Part shown: one piece after another, positions 54,087 through 62,001 of the stretch
Layout of the letters: the number at the start of each line of letters is the position of its first letter
Position numbering within the stretch: position 1 is the stretch's first letter
Assembly (NCBI GenBank): GCA_020636835.1
Contig: JACJXC010000004.1
Coordinates: 62,001-126,000, forward strand
Origin: Bacteroidales bacterium
GTDB lineage: Bacteria; Bacteroidota; Bacteroidia; Bacteroidales; Tenuifilaceae
DNA: 64,000 bases
Direction of reading: 5' to 3'
Made by a program: the position numbers and the translations under genes
Notes under the pieces: generated by a model
Told to the model about the DNA's origin: nothing
Database searches by the model: none
What the model saw: the letters and a program-made list of their open reading frames with translations, nothing else

Positions 54087-54515
54087 TCACTCTTTTCTTG
54101 TTTCTATTTTAGAGTGTCGAACTGGGCTTATCAATTCATTTATCCAGATTTCACCTTTTATAACTGGCATTAAGTAGTGTTGTATAAACATTGCCTGAGA
54201 CATAAGCGAATAGTTTTTACCTTTAAACATTTCACCATCAAAGTGATGATAGTAATCACTTATATCAAAAAATGAGTCCGATTTATTTAAATCAATAAGT
54301 CTTCTTCTCTGAATAACAATTGACCAAGATTCGCTTTCGTCTCCAAGAATCTTCAAAATACGATTCTCTGATCTGTTATAATAGATAATTGAAGGATTCC
54401 CCCTCCCTCCAATTCTAATTTCCTCTTCTTGATAATTCAATTGCTTTAAAAACTTAAAAGTTCGAAGTATTTCAATCAAGCCTTTTTCCTGATAATCAAG
54501 ATCATCAATTTTCAT
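54087..54515 (-). CDS. Unknown 142-residue protein; candidate immunity protein of an RHS-type toxin
   Basis: I do not recognise a family. The protein is soluble and has no signal peptide. It is rich in charged and aromatic residues, with SIIYYNRSENRILKIL near residue 42 and DISDYYHHFDGEMF near 83. It starts 8 bases after the stop codon of a tail that looks like an RHS C-terminal tip, itself behind an RHS-core fragment on the same strand. In RHS systems the gene in this position encodes the immunity protein. The base composition is more A+T-rich than the neighbours. The function is an inference from position only. Confidence 0.5.
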   Translation of the reverse strand: MKIDDLDYQEKGLIEILRTFKFLKQLNYQEEEIRIGGRGNPSIIYYNRSENRILKILGDESESWSIVIQRRRLIDLNKSDSFFDISDYYHHFDGEMFKGKNYSLMSQAMFIQHYLMPVIKGEIWINELISPVRHSKIETRKE

Positions 54516-54523
54516 GTAATTAA

Positions 54524-54717
54524 TTATTTACTTAGAATTAAAATCCTAATCGACTGACTATTATTATAATATGGGGTAACACGAATAACTGGATAGTTCA
54601 TGGTTCTTCCTACTTCCATATTGTAGTATTGGCTATTATTGCCAACGGATCCCCGATCATAAATAATACTCCTGTTTAGCATCTTACCTTCGATCCATTG
54701 TGCATTTTCATTCGCCG
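54524..54717 (-). pseudogene. C-terminal tail of a coding sequence, probably an RHS toxin tip
   Basis: The minus-strand frame runs from the inner edge of the inverted-repeat module to a stop at 54524-54526. It encodes about 64 residues, including AQWIEGKMLNRSIIYDRG, later GRTMNYPVIRVTPYYNN and a LILSK end. It has no start of its own, and an in-frame TAG lies just upstream inside the module. The coding-like composition and the spacing to the next gene suggest the remnant of a longer protein cut by the module. Confidence 0.45.
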
Positions 54718-54944
54718 CTACCGCACGACTCCTGTCGTGTGGCTAGCAAATCAACAAATATTCTTACATTAAGCATACAAAACCATAAAGTACATGAGTA
54801 GGCGTCATAATTATTATTTACCTCATTTTCCAGAGTATCGGTACAGTCCAAAAAAAGAATGCAGCGGGCTGAAAGGAACTCTGCGCGGAATAAACGTAAG
54901 GGATTAATGACTAGAAACCACACGACAGGAGTCGTGCGGTAGCG
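54718..54944. repeat. Inverted-repeat module with REP-like palindromic ends
   Basis: The ends are an exact inverted repeat of about 26 bases (GCTACCGCACGACTCCTGTC at the left end, its complement at the right end). Each end is itself a hairpin, CACGAC TCCT GTCGTG. About 175 bases of A+T-rich sequence lie between. This is the layout of a paired REP/BIME-like or MITE-like element. No transposase is present. The right end abuts the RHS-core fragment and the left end abuts the toxin-like tail. Confidence 0.65.
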
Positions 54945-54948
54945 GGGG

Positions 54949-55040
54949 TTCCTCAATGTTGCCACTAGTATCGGTTATACACACAATGGAGCCTAAATGA
55001 TCCTTATGCAGGTAGTGTAGCCCATCGGAAATAGTATCAA
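54949..55040 (-). pseudogene. RHS-repeat core fragment
   Basis: Minus-strand translation gives LHYLHKDHLGSIVCITDTSG followed by NIEE. This is the hallmark YxHxDHLGSxxxxTDxxG motif that closes the RHS/YD-repeat shell just before the variable C-terminal tip. Only about 30 residues survive. Homology fades upstream near 55040 and ends abruptly at the inverted-repeat module. It is the remnant of an RHS-family polymorphic toxin or a related surface protein. Confidence 0.7.
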
Positions 55041-55080
55041 AGAACATAAAACAAAAATATTGAAAATTTTTGAATATTAA

Positions 55081-55115
55081 TGGTACAGATGAATATCCGC
55101 GCCAACTAGGCACTA
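55081..55115. repeat. Second copy of the scar-edge repeat
   Basis: GATGAATATCCGCGCCAACT resembles AATGAATATCCACGCCAGCG near 53930 in the same orientation. The two copies bracket the RHS scar about 1.15 kb apart and may mark its boundaries. Confidence 0.45.
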
Positions 55116-55131
55116 ACCTTTTAAATGTCAG

Positions 55132-56643
55132 CTATATTTCAGAAAACACAATTGCCTCGTAAACATACAATTCCACATCGGAATCCATCCATCCATCCCA
55201 GCCAATAAAGGCCTTGTCGCGGGCACAATGGCCTAGCAATTCCTCGCGGCTCCATCCGGTTTCGACTCCCACCTGCGGCAAAAATGTGCCCGAGCGGTTG
55301 CCCTTCCTTATATATATGCCATGCTTACCGGGTATAAACTCCTCAGCAGCATATATTCGCCGCATTGGGGTAAGAACAGAGATCTCTATATCAATGTTAT
55401 CCATCTCATCAATGGTAACCCTATCGAAACGGGTATCCTCCGTGGCCGAGGCTACGGCCATCGACATAACCACCTTGTATAACGGGGTGGATGTGGAGAA
55501 ATTGCCAATACACCCCCTTAGCGCCCCATTACTCCGCAAGGTAACAAAAGCCCCAGCAGGGGCTAACAAACCCGGACTCAACGAATTTTCATCCACAAAA
55601 ATGGAGGATTCGTCCTTAAGATGAGCTGAAATTTGGCTTCGGGCAATACCCAGGAGTTGCTTTTTATCCGCATCGGTTAGAATAAAACCATCGGGATTGG
55701 ATTGCCTCTTTACCGCAGCAATTGCCCAATACCCCACCACTCGATCCTTATCGCCATAAGGGGAATCACCTGAATTCTGATAAATGATTGTTTTATACTC
55801 AACATCACTACGAGTCTCGGTTATTTTAAGCAAAGCCAAGCCTGAAGTCCACCCACACATGGCAGTTGCCAAATCGTCCATACCGGAATTTTCGCGCTTC
55901 ATTTTGACATGCATAAACTGCCGCGCCGAGTTGGACGCAATGGCATGCGCCATATCGTCGTCAACCAAATGGGCATTGCTATAGGTAGGATAGTGCGAAA
56001 AATCGGAACTGATCACAAAAAGATTGTCCTCGGTAAGATAAGGTGCCAACGCCTCAGCTACCTTAGCACTGGTAGATTGCGACTCACCCCCTATTATTAT
56101 AGGAACAATAGAAAATTCATTATTCAACCAGTACTGAAGAAACGGCAGTTGCACCTCCAGGCTATGCTCACGCTCGTGAGGCTTTTTATCATCAGTAAAA
56201 ACATCATCCTGCTGAACAAGATCGTTGGCCAGATTATCGACCTTGACCCGCCCCAAAGGCGTAATAAAATCGCCATGAGTGTAAACCGATGCACCGTTAA
56301 AAAACATGGTATGACTCGACCCAATCAGAAAAACATGTTTAAACCGGGCCTCCCGATCGATCTGCTTATAGGCCGCAGCCGCAACCTGCCCTGAGAATAC
56401 ATACCCAGCATGCGGAACAATAACAGCCAGAGGCGAGCGTTCAAGCACCTTCCCCGCTTCTTGAAAATACGATTCCACATCGCTCCGAAGTTGATCCTTT
56501 GATGCCGGATAAAAAGCTCCAGCAACAACAGCTGGGCGATCACCAACACTCCCCCCACCAAATTGTCCATTACTAGATAAACTCATGGCTACAAGTATTA
56601 AGGTAGATATAAAAATTACGTTCCAACGCATCTTAAAATACAA
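55132..56643 (-). CDS. AmmeMemoRadiSam B-A fusion (Memo-like plus AMMECR1 domain), predicted exported
   Basis: This 503-residue protein starts with a signal peptide or membrane anchor (VIFISTLILVAMSLSSNGQ). A Memo domain follows (about residues 33-305) with VPHAGYVFSGQVAAAAY, GSSHTMFFNGASVY, HSLEVQLPFL and ISSDFSHYP; these hold the His and Cys-like metal-site positions of the family. An AMMECR1 domain (about 325-500) has GALRGCIGN and a CARDKAF segment. Memo and AMMECR1 normally travel with a radical-SAM protein, which is not in this window. The start could also be four codons later (56631). The biochemical function is unknown. Confidence 0.85.
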   Translation of the reverse strand: MYFKMRWNVIFISTLILVAMSLSSNGQFGGGSVGDRPAVVAGAFYPASKDQLRSDVESYFQEAGKVLERSPLAVIVPHAGYVFSGQVAAAAYKQIDREARFKHVFLIGSSHTMFFNGASVYTHGDFITPLGRVKVDNLANDLVQQDDVFTDDKKPHEREHSLEVQLPFLQYWLNNEFSIVPIIIGGESQSTSAKVAEALAPYLTEDNLFVISSDFSHYPTYSNAHLVDDDMAHAIASNSARQFMHVKMKRENSGMDDLATAMCGWTSGLALLKITETRSDVEYKTIIYQNSGDSPYGDKDRVVGYWAIAAVKRQSNPDGFILTDADKKQLLGIARSQISAHLKDESSIFVDENSLSPGLLAPAGAFVTLRSNGALRGCIGNFSTSTPLYKVVMSMAVASATEDTRFDRVTIDEMDNIDIEISVLTPMRRIYAAEEFIPGKHGIYIRKGNRSGTFLPQVGVETGWSREELLGHCARDKAFIGWDGWMDSDVELYVYEAIVFSEI

Positions 56644-56856
56644 ACTCGTTTCCCAAATTTACCGAAATACCGAACAAAAAGCAAGGGAGTTAAAGTAAAC
56701 CCCAAGAGTCAATAAACACAAGGAATGCAATCATCACATTAGAAGAATGGGCTAGTACTGCGCCGCTATAACAATAACTTACTTAAATATTTGCTTTTTG
56801 CCATTAATTGTATGATTTTTGGGGCATCGGGATTGAAAAACTAGCAAAGCATTAAA

Positions 56857-57333
56857 ATGAGTAAAACAGCAATATTTCCAGGATCGTTCGATCCAATTAC
56901 CATTGGGCACGAATCGATAGTACTTCGTTCGCTGGCCATATTCGACAAGGTTATTGTCGCAGTTGGATACAACGCCAATAAGAATGCGTTCTTCAGTATC
57001 GAGAAGCGAATGGACATGATAAAAAAAACTTTTGCCCACGAACCCCGGGTAGAAGTTATCAGCTACGAGGGGCTCACTGTGGATCTCTGCAACAGGCTGA
57101 ATGTCAATTTTATTATTCGTGGACTTAGAACCTCAGCCGATTTTGAATTTGAACGCGCCATCGGGCAGGTTAACCGCGCCATGTTTCCACATATCGAAAC
57201 CGCATTCCTGCTCACAGCACCCGAACATGCCCATGTAAACTCAACAATCATCCGCGATATTATTCTACACAAAGGCAATCCATCGCAGTTTATGCCATCG
57301 GCTCTAAACATTTCTGACTATATCACCGAGTAA
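56857..57333 (+). CDS. coaD: Phosphopantetheine adenylyltransferase
   Basis: This 158-residue nucleotidyltransferase has the (H/T)xGH-type site in FPGSFDPITIGHESIV near residue 7, IIRGLRTSADFEFE near 87 and the C-terminal VNSTIIRDI near 127. It makes dephospho-CoA from ATP and 4'-phosphopantetheine. The start at 56857 gives the family's usual N-terminus. The following TlpA-like gene starts immediately after its stop. The 213-base gap upstream shows no gene. Confidence 0.95.
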   Translation: MSKTAIFPGSFDPITIGHESIVLRSLAIFDKVIVAVGYNANKNAFFSIEKRMDMIKKTFAHEPRVEVISYEGLTVDLCNRLNVNFIIRGLRTSADFEFERAIGQVNRAMFPHIETAFLLTAPEHAHVNSTIIRDIILHKGNPSQFMPSALNISDYITE

Positions 57334-58761
57334 ATGCCCCCAACAATCATGAATCTTCTCAGGACAATACTGGTTTCAATACTTATCTTCAGCACAGCAC
57401 ATATCAATGCGCAGGAAGCCACTGTACAAGGGAATGCCCCCGATTACAAGGGTGATGAGATAGTTTTTTACCAACACTCCGATTTCATCACTATGGCCGA
57501 GAACGAGATTGGACGATGTAAGGTGGACAGTTCCGGGGAATTCACCTGTACCCTAAAAATTCTTGAAACCACATACGTGTACAGCTACCTGGGCATATAC
57601 CGGATATACTTTTTTGCCGAACCCTCAAAGAAATATAGCATTGTACTCCCCAAAAAAGAGGTAAAAACCGAGGCGCAAAGGCTAAACCCATTCTTCCGCG
57701 AAACCGATTTACAGGTAGGAATAACCAACATAACCAAGGACGACATAAACTACCTCATCAACAGTTTCGACTTACGGTTTAACGAGAATTTTGATCAAAT
57801 TGTAATTAACGCCTACAAAGGGAAACGGCAAACCAACCTCGACTCCCTTATAAATAATCTGGAGTGTAATTACACCAATAGCCAGAGCCAATACTTTAAC
57901 GCCTACCGGGAGTACCGATACGGACTGTTAAAGCAAATAACATTTTACAAAAAATCGACCAGCGTGTCGAACGAACTATTCCTGAATAAACCCATACTAT
58001 ACGGCAATCCCGCCTACATGGAACTATTCAATTTGGTTTACGACAAGTACTTCCTTTTCTTCTCGCGTACCACATCGGGGAATGTAATATTCAAAAACAT
58101 ATCGGCCGATCGGAGCATTTCGAAATTAAAGGAAACCCTTGCGGGAAACAAAATTCTGAGCAACGACACACTTATGGAAATGGTTATTCTTAAAGGCCTA
58201 TACGACGAGTTCTTCAGCGACAATTTTTCCCGCTCGGCCCTACTAACCCTACTCGACTCGGTTTACCGCACCACCAAAATCCCCGAGCACATATTGATTG
58301 CCGAGAATATTCGCAGCAAAATAACCAAACTGCTCCCGGGTTTTGTTCCCAACGCCTTTACGCTAAACGATGCAGACGGCAACCCCGTATCGCTCAATAA
58401 ATTTGAGGGAAAATACGTTTACCTTAACTTTTGCACAACTACCAGCTACAGCTGCCTTCAGGAATTCCCCCTGCTCGACAAACTTTACAAGAAGTACGGA
58501 GAACACCTCGAGATTGTATCGGTTTCGGCCGACAACGACCTCAACGACCTCAAATCGTATCTCAAAAGCTCGGGGTACAAGTGGACATTCCTACATTATG
58601 GGAATAAGCCCGACATCATCAAAGATTTTGATATCAGGGCCTACCCTACCTACTTCCTGATAGGCCCAGATAAACGCCTAATATACTCACCGGCACCATC
58701 GCCACGCGAAAACTTCGAGATGAGATTCTTTCAACTATTAAGGGATCGGGGCGAAATTTAA
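57334..58761 (+). CDS. TlpA/thioredoxin-like secreted protein lacking the first CxxC cysteine
   Basis: This 475-residue protein has a signal peptide (best from the second ATG, MNLLRTILVSILIFSTAHIN, at 57349). Its N-terminal region resembles the DUF4369-like beta domain of Bacteroidota thiol oxidoreductases, a helical middle follows, and a thioredoxin fold lies at about residues 340-475. The place of the CxxC motif reads TSYSCLQEF: the nucleophilic Cys is Ser and only the second Cys remains. Another Cys lies six residues earlier (NFCTTTSYSC). Ordinary disulfide exchange is therefore doubtful. It starts immediately after coaD and its stop codon overlaps that of the convergent Nudix gene. Confidence 0.75.
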   Translation: MPPTIMNLLRTILVSILIFSTAHINAQEATVQGNAPDYKGDEIVFYQHSDFITMAENEIGRCKVDSSGEFTCTLKILETTYVYSYLGIYRIYFFAEPSKKYSIVLPKKEVKTEAQRLNPFFRETDLQVGITNITKDDINYLINSFDLRFNENFDQIVINAYKGKRQTNLDSLINNLECNYTNSQSQYFNAYREYRYGLLKQITFYKKSTSVSNELFLNKPILYGNPAYMELFNLVYDKYFLFFSRTTSGNVIFKNISADRSISKLKETLAGNKILSNDTLMEMVILKGLYDEFFSDNFSRSALLTLLDSVYRTTKIPEHILIAENIRSKITKLLPGFVPNAFTLNDADGNPVSLNKFEGKYVYLNFCTTTSYSCLQEFPLLDKLYKKYGEHLEIVSVSADNDLNDLKSYLKSSGYKWTFLHYGNKPDIIKDFDIRAYPTYFLIGPDKRLIYSPAPSPRENFEMRFFQLLRDRGEI

Positions 58762-59384
58762 ACCCCAAGGTATTCGCGAAATACATCGCGAATATTACTA
58801 AACGAGTTATCGAGGTAGTCCGACAAATGATGAGCATCAACCCATTCGGCACCGGTAATATCCTCCTCGGATTGCGGGACAAAGGGTTCGCATTTTACGC
58901 TATTCATGGCATACCAATAGGTACGCTTCAGAATGGGTTTTTCATTCAACTCGTAGGTATGGTAAGTTGTGATGATATGCCTGCCCAACATCAGTTCCGA
59001 CAAGCCGATTTCCTCCATCACCTCTCGCAAAGCCGCATTTTCGTTACTCTCACCAACCTCAACCTTACCCTTGGGTAAATCCCATTTTCCTCGGCGATAA
59101 ATCAGTAAAAACTCACCCTTCGCATTCACAACAAGACCACCCGCAGCATCGAGCACTGTAAAATTCGATGCAAACTGTTCAAACTGTCGATTAACATCCC
59201 CGTCGCCAATAAAAACGTTCTGAATAACCGGATGACTTTGAAAAATTTCGAGTATTTTTGGAAAATCTTGATGGGTAGGGTTTCCCATAAACAATCCCAT
59301 ACCATCGCCATCGAAGTATTTTTTTACCTTTGGGGTGATAACAAACCGTCGATTATCGAAATATATAACAAAATCATGCATCAT
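58758..59384 (-). CDS. Nudix hydrolase
   Basis: The start is placed at 59384 (MMHDFVIYFDNRRF), or one codon later at 59381. The 208-residue protein has an N-terminal domain of about 65 residues and then the Nudix fold. The box is complete: G-KVEVG-E-SNENAAL-RE-VM-EE-IG around residues 105-127. Nudix enzymes cleave nucleoside diphosphate-linked compounds, and the substrate is not predictable. The gene diverges from pyrE with start codons that overlap, and converges with the TlpA-like gene with stop codons that overlap (TTAA). Confidence 0.85.
   Translation of the reverse strand: MMHDFVIYFDNRRFVITPKVKKYFDGDGMGLFMGNPTHQDFPKILEIFQSHPVIQNVFIGDGDVNRQFEQFASNFTVLDAAGGLVVNAKGEFLLIYRRGKWDLPKGKVEVGESNENAALREVMEEIGLSELMLGRHIITTYHTYELNEKPILKRTYWYAMNSVKCEPFVPQSEEDITGAEWVDAHHLSDYLDNSFSNIRDVFREYLGV
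59325..59332 (+). promoter_or_regulatory. Likely -7 element for pyrE inside the Nudix gene (TACCTTTG)
   Basis: TACCTTTG matches TAnnTTTG and lies 50 bases upstream of the pyrE start, within the N-terminal codons of the opposite-strand Nudix gene. No good -33 element is seen. Confidence 0.45.
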
Positions 59385-60009
59385 GGCTAATAAAACAATT
59401 GCGTCAGACCTACTGCAAATTAATGCAATAAAACTCAACCCTGCAAATCCATTCACATGGGCATCGGGATGGAAATCGCCAATTTACTGCGACAATCGAA
59501 AAACACTATCGTTCCCAGCTGTTAGAAACGCTGTATGCAACGGGTTTGTAGAACTGATTAAACGGCAATACCCCGATGTGGAAATAATAGCCGGAGTTGC
59601 CACGGGGGCAATTGCGCATGGAATGCTAGTTGCCGACAGGATGGACCTCCCTTTCATTTATGTACGATCGGCACCCAAGGCGCATGGACTCTCGAATCAG
59701 ATTGAGGGCGATTACAAACCGGGTCAAAGGGTTGTGGTGATTGAAGATTTAATATCAACAGGAATGAGCAGCCTTGCAGCTGTTGAAGCGCTAAAAGCAG
59801 CGGGATGTAATGTTCTAGGACTCGTAGCGATATTCACCTATCAGTTCAACCAAGCAACCGAAGGCTTTTCCAACGCGGGGGTCGAATTTAACACCCTATC
59901 CAATTACACCGAACTAATTGATGTAGCCATTGAAAGTGGACATGTTAAGCAGGAGCAGCTGGATCTGCTAAAGCGCTGGAGAGAAAACCCGGATACTTGG
60001 GGGAAATAG
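59383..60009 (+). CDS. pyrE: Orotate phosphoribosyltransferase
   Basis: The start at 59383 (MANKTIASDLLQINAI) is preferred over an upstream in-frame ATG at 59335, because it matches the family N-terminus. The 208-residue protein has FTWASGWKSPIYCDNRKTLS near residue 23, IAGVATGAIAHGML near 70 and the PRPP-binding VVVIEDLISTGMSS near 125. It forms OMP from orotate and PRPP in pyrimidine synthesis. A terminator follows. Confidence 0.95.
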   Translation: MANKTIASDLLQINAIKLNPANPFTWASGWKSPIYCDNRKTLSFPAVRNAVCNGFVELIKRQYPDVEIIAGVATGAIAHGMLVADRMDLPFIYVRSAPKAHGLSNQIEGDYKPGQRVVVIEDLISTGMSSLAAVEALKAAGCNVLGLVAIFTYQFNQATEGFSNAGVEFNTLSNYTELIDVAIESGHVKQEQLDLLKRWRENPDTWGK

Positions 60010-60036
60010 AGCAAAAACACAACTACACATAAATAT

Positions 60037-60067
60037 AGAAAAAGGGCGCTGTTGGCGTCCTTTTTCT
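60037..60067 (+). terminator. Rho-independent terminator after pyrE
   Basis: AGAAAAAGGGCGC and GCGTCCTTTTTCT form a stem with one mismatched pair around a 5-base loop. It ends in T-rich sequence 28 bases past the pyrE stop. The A/T-rich outer stem would also work on the opposite strand for gapN. Confidence 0.75.
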
Positions 60068-60103
60068 ATTAAAACAAGTATCGACCCGATTCAAAATACA
60101 CTA

Positions 60104-61747
60104 CTATAGAATGAAATCGGTATTTAGAAAATTCGAATGTCGCCCATTTACAATGTTCTGAATAATATCTCGGCTGTTTTCGTTCGATTGTGCTGCAACC
60201 AACGATCTAATTGAAAAACATCTTAGCGCATCGCTAATTGACAGGGTGGCTTCGGCCGAATCCTTACGACCAGTGAACGGCAGCGTGTCTGGTCCACGTT
60301 GACACTGACTGTTTATATTAATTCTACTTACCTGATTGGTTAACTGGTCAATTAAGCGAGCGATAATCTTGGGATTATTGCCAAAAACGCTTAGCTGTTG
60401 GCCGTAATTGGAATTTGTTACAAAATCTAAAAACTCCTGCTCGTCATTATAGCTGCAAACCGGAACAACCGGTCCAAATTGTTCAACATCGTAAAGGTCG
60501 GCATTAGGTGCAATTGGATAAACAATAGCCGGTTTAAATAGCGTTTCGTAAAATGCTCCACCGCCCTGATTTACGACTTTAGCACCTTTCGTAATTGCAT
60601 CATCAATATAACCTTTAAGCCTAACAGCCTTATCAAACTCTGGCAGAGGTGTTAATTTTACGCCCTTTTCCCAAGGCATACCCTGCGGCAGTTTATCAAT
60701 TGCTTCTGCCAGTTTCGTAAGGAACTGATCGATTATCGATTTGTGAACAAACATAATTTTAAGACCTGTGCATCGCTGTCCGTTGAATGATAAACTTCCT
60801 GTAACACATTCCTTAACGGCTAAGTCTAGATCGGCATCGGGCATTACAAGTGCGGGATTCTTGGCATCAAGTCCTAGAATACACCTCATTCGATGAGGAC
60901 GAGGGTGCTGTAGTTTTAAAACGTCGGCAACGCGGCTCGATCCAATAAACGCAAGCACATCGACTAGTCCACTTTTCATAATAGGACTAATTATTTTAGA
61001 GCCAGTTCCGTATATGAAGTTTACCACGCCTTTAGGAAAACACTCGGCAAAGGCTTCGAGCAAGGGTTGATGTAGCATCACTCCAAATTTTGGAGGTTTA
61101 ACCACAAGCGTATTCCCCATTATTAGAGCAGGAATGAGCGTGGTGTAGGTTTCGTTTAGTGGATAGTTGAATGGCCCCATCGAAAGGCAAACTCCGAGTG
61201 GCGACCTACGAACCTGCGCAATTACACCATCGTCGAGGCTGAATCGGGAGTTATTACGATCAACTTCTTTAAGTGCCTCAATGGTTTTAATGATATAGTC
61301 AACCGTGCGGTCGAACTCTTTGTAGCTATCTTCAAGGCTTTTTCCTATTTCCCACATCATCAACTTTACAACCTCATCACGAACAAGACGCATCCGAGCA
61401 ACAAACTGTTCCACCGCCGAAATTCGTTCTTTAACGCTCATCGTAGGCCATTCCCCTCTCCCATTATTCCATGCGCGAACAGCGGCGTTGAGACCTTCCA
61501 TCGCTGCGGCCTCGTCCATCGAGGGCACCTGACCAATAATGGTTCGTTTGATCTGTCCATTCTCATTGATGCAGATAGGCGAACTAACATCTTCGAGATT
61601 GCCATCCCATTTTAGAATTTTGCCATCGAGAAGATAAAGTGGCTCATATTTTTTACCGCTAATGCGAACTTCGAACGGAATGCTGTCTTTGGTAGGAAAC
61701 GAACTTTGTAGTTTTTCCTCGTAAACACTAATAGGCTGAATATCCAT
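60104..61747 (-). CDS. NADP-dependent glyceraldehyde-3-phosphate dehydrogenase (GapN-type aldehyde dehydrogenase)
   Basis: This 547-residue aldehyde dehydrogenase matches the Bacteroidota GapN-like group. It has LIMWEIGKSL-type sequence near residue 128 (LMMWEIGKSLEDS), SMGPFNYPLNETYTTLIPAL near 195 and the nucleophile Cys in SFNGQRCTGLKI near 322. The conserved ELGGK of most aldehyde dehydrogenases reads ILGLDAKN, so the usual general-base Glu is absent at that position. It oxidises glyceraldehyde-3-phosphate directly to 3-phosphoglycerate, if the family assignment holds. It converges with pyrE. Confidence 0.85.
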   Translation of the reverse strand: MDIQPISVYEEKLQSSFPTKDSIPFEVRISGKKYEPLYLLDGKILKWDGNLEDVSSPICINENGQIKRTIIGQVPSMDEAAAMEGLNAAVRAWNNGRGEWPTMSVKERISAVEQFVARMRLVRDEVVKLMMWEIGKSLEDSYKEFDRTVDYIIKTIEALKEVDRNNSRFSLDDGVIAQVRRSPLGVCLSMGPFNYPLNETYTTLIPALIMGNTLVVKPPKFGVMLHQPLLEAFAECFPKGVVNFIYGTGSKIISPIMKSGLVDVLAFIGSSRVADVLKLQHPRPHRMRCILGLDAKNPALVMPDADLDLAVKECVTGSLSFNGQRCTGLKIMFVHKSIIDQFLTKLAEAIDKLPQGMPWEKGVKLTPLPEFDKAVRLKGYIDDAITKGAKVVNQGGGAFYETLFKPAIVYPIAPNADLYDVEQFGPVVPVCSYNDEQEFLDFVTNSNYGQQLSVFGNNPKIIARLIDQLTNQVSRININSQCQRGPDTLPFTGRKDSAEATLSISDALRCFSIRSLVAAQSNENSRDIIQNIVNGRHSNFLNTDFIL

Positions 61748-61876
61748 TTTGCTTTATATGAAATGAATTTCAAAAGTAACGAATAACCCGAATATGTAAA
61801 ATGGTTAGGCTTAATAAATGATGTTAAAGAGGGGCAAGTGTTGAAAACTACTTTTTCAACATCCACCCCAACCCAC

Positions 61877-61884
61877 TATCTTTG
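61877..61884 (+). promoter_or_regulatory. -7 element (TATCTTTG) for mraZ and the dcw cluster
   Basis: TATCTTTG matches TAnnTTTG, 159 bases upstream of mraZ. The operator repeats lie downstream of the predicted start point, within the leader. Confidence 0.55.
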
Positions 61885-61977
61885 CGCCCAATACATGCGC
61901 GCAGCTCTGTTTATCTGCTAAACGCCACATTCTCAACCAGCTTTTCGCGGAAAAGTTATTAACAATTTGTAAAAAAG

Positions 61978-62001
61978 TGGGAGTAAGTGGGTGAAAGTGG
62001 A
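61978..62001 (+). promoter_or_regulatory. mraZ: MraZ-type operator: three TGGN repeats at 10-base spacing
   Basis: TGGGA, TGGGT and TGGAA occur at 61978, 61988 and 61998, exactly one helical turn apart. MraZ in other bacteria binds TGGGN repeats separated by 5 bases upstream of its own gene. The match in spacing and place points to autoregulation of the cluster. Confidence 0.7.

Noticed and set aside
54708..54965. An 85-residue ORF spanning the inverted-repeat module on the minus strand
   Set aside because: It consists of the two palindromes and the spacer, has no recognisable domain and reads across both ends of a repeat element. It is treated as an artefact of the module.
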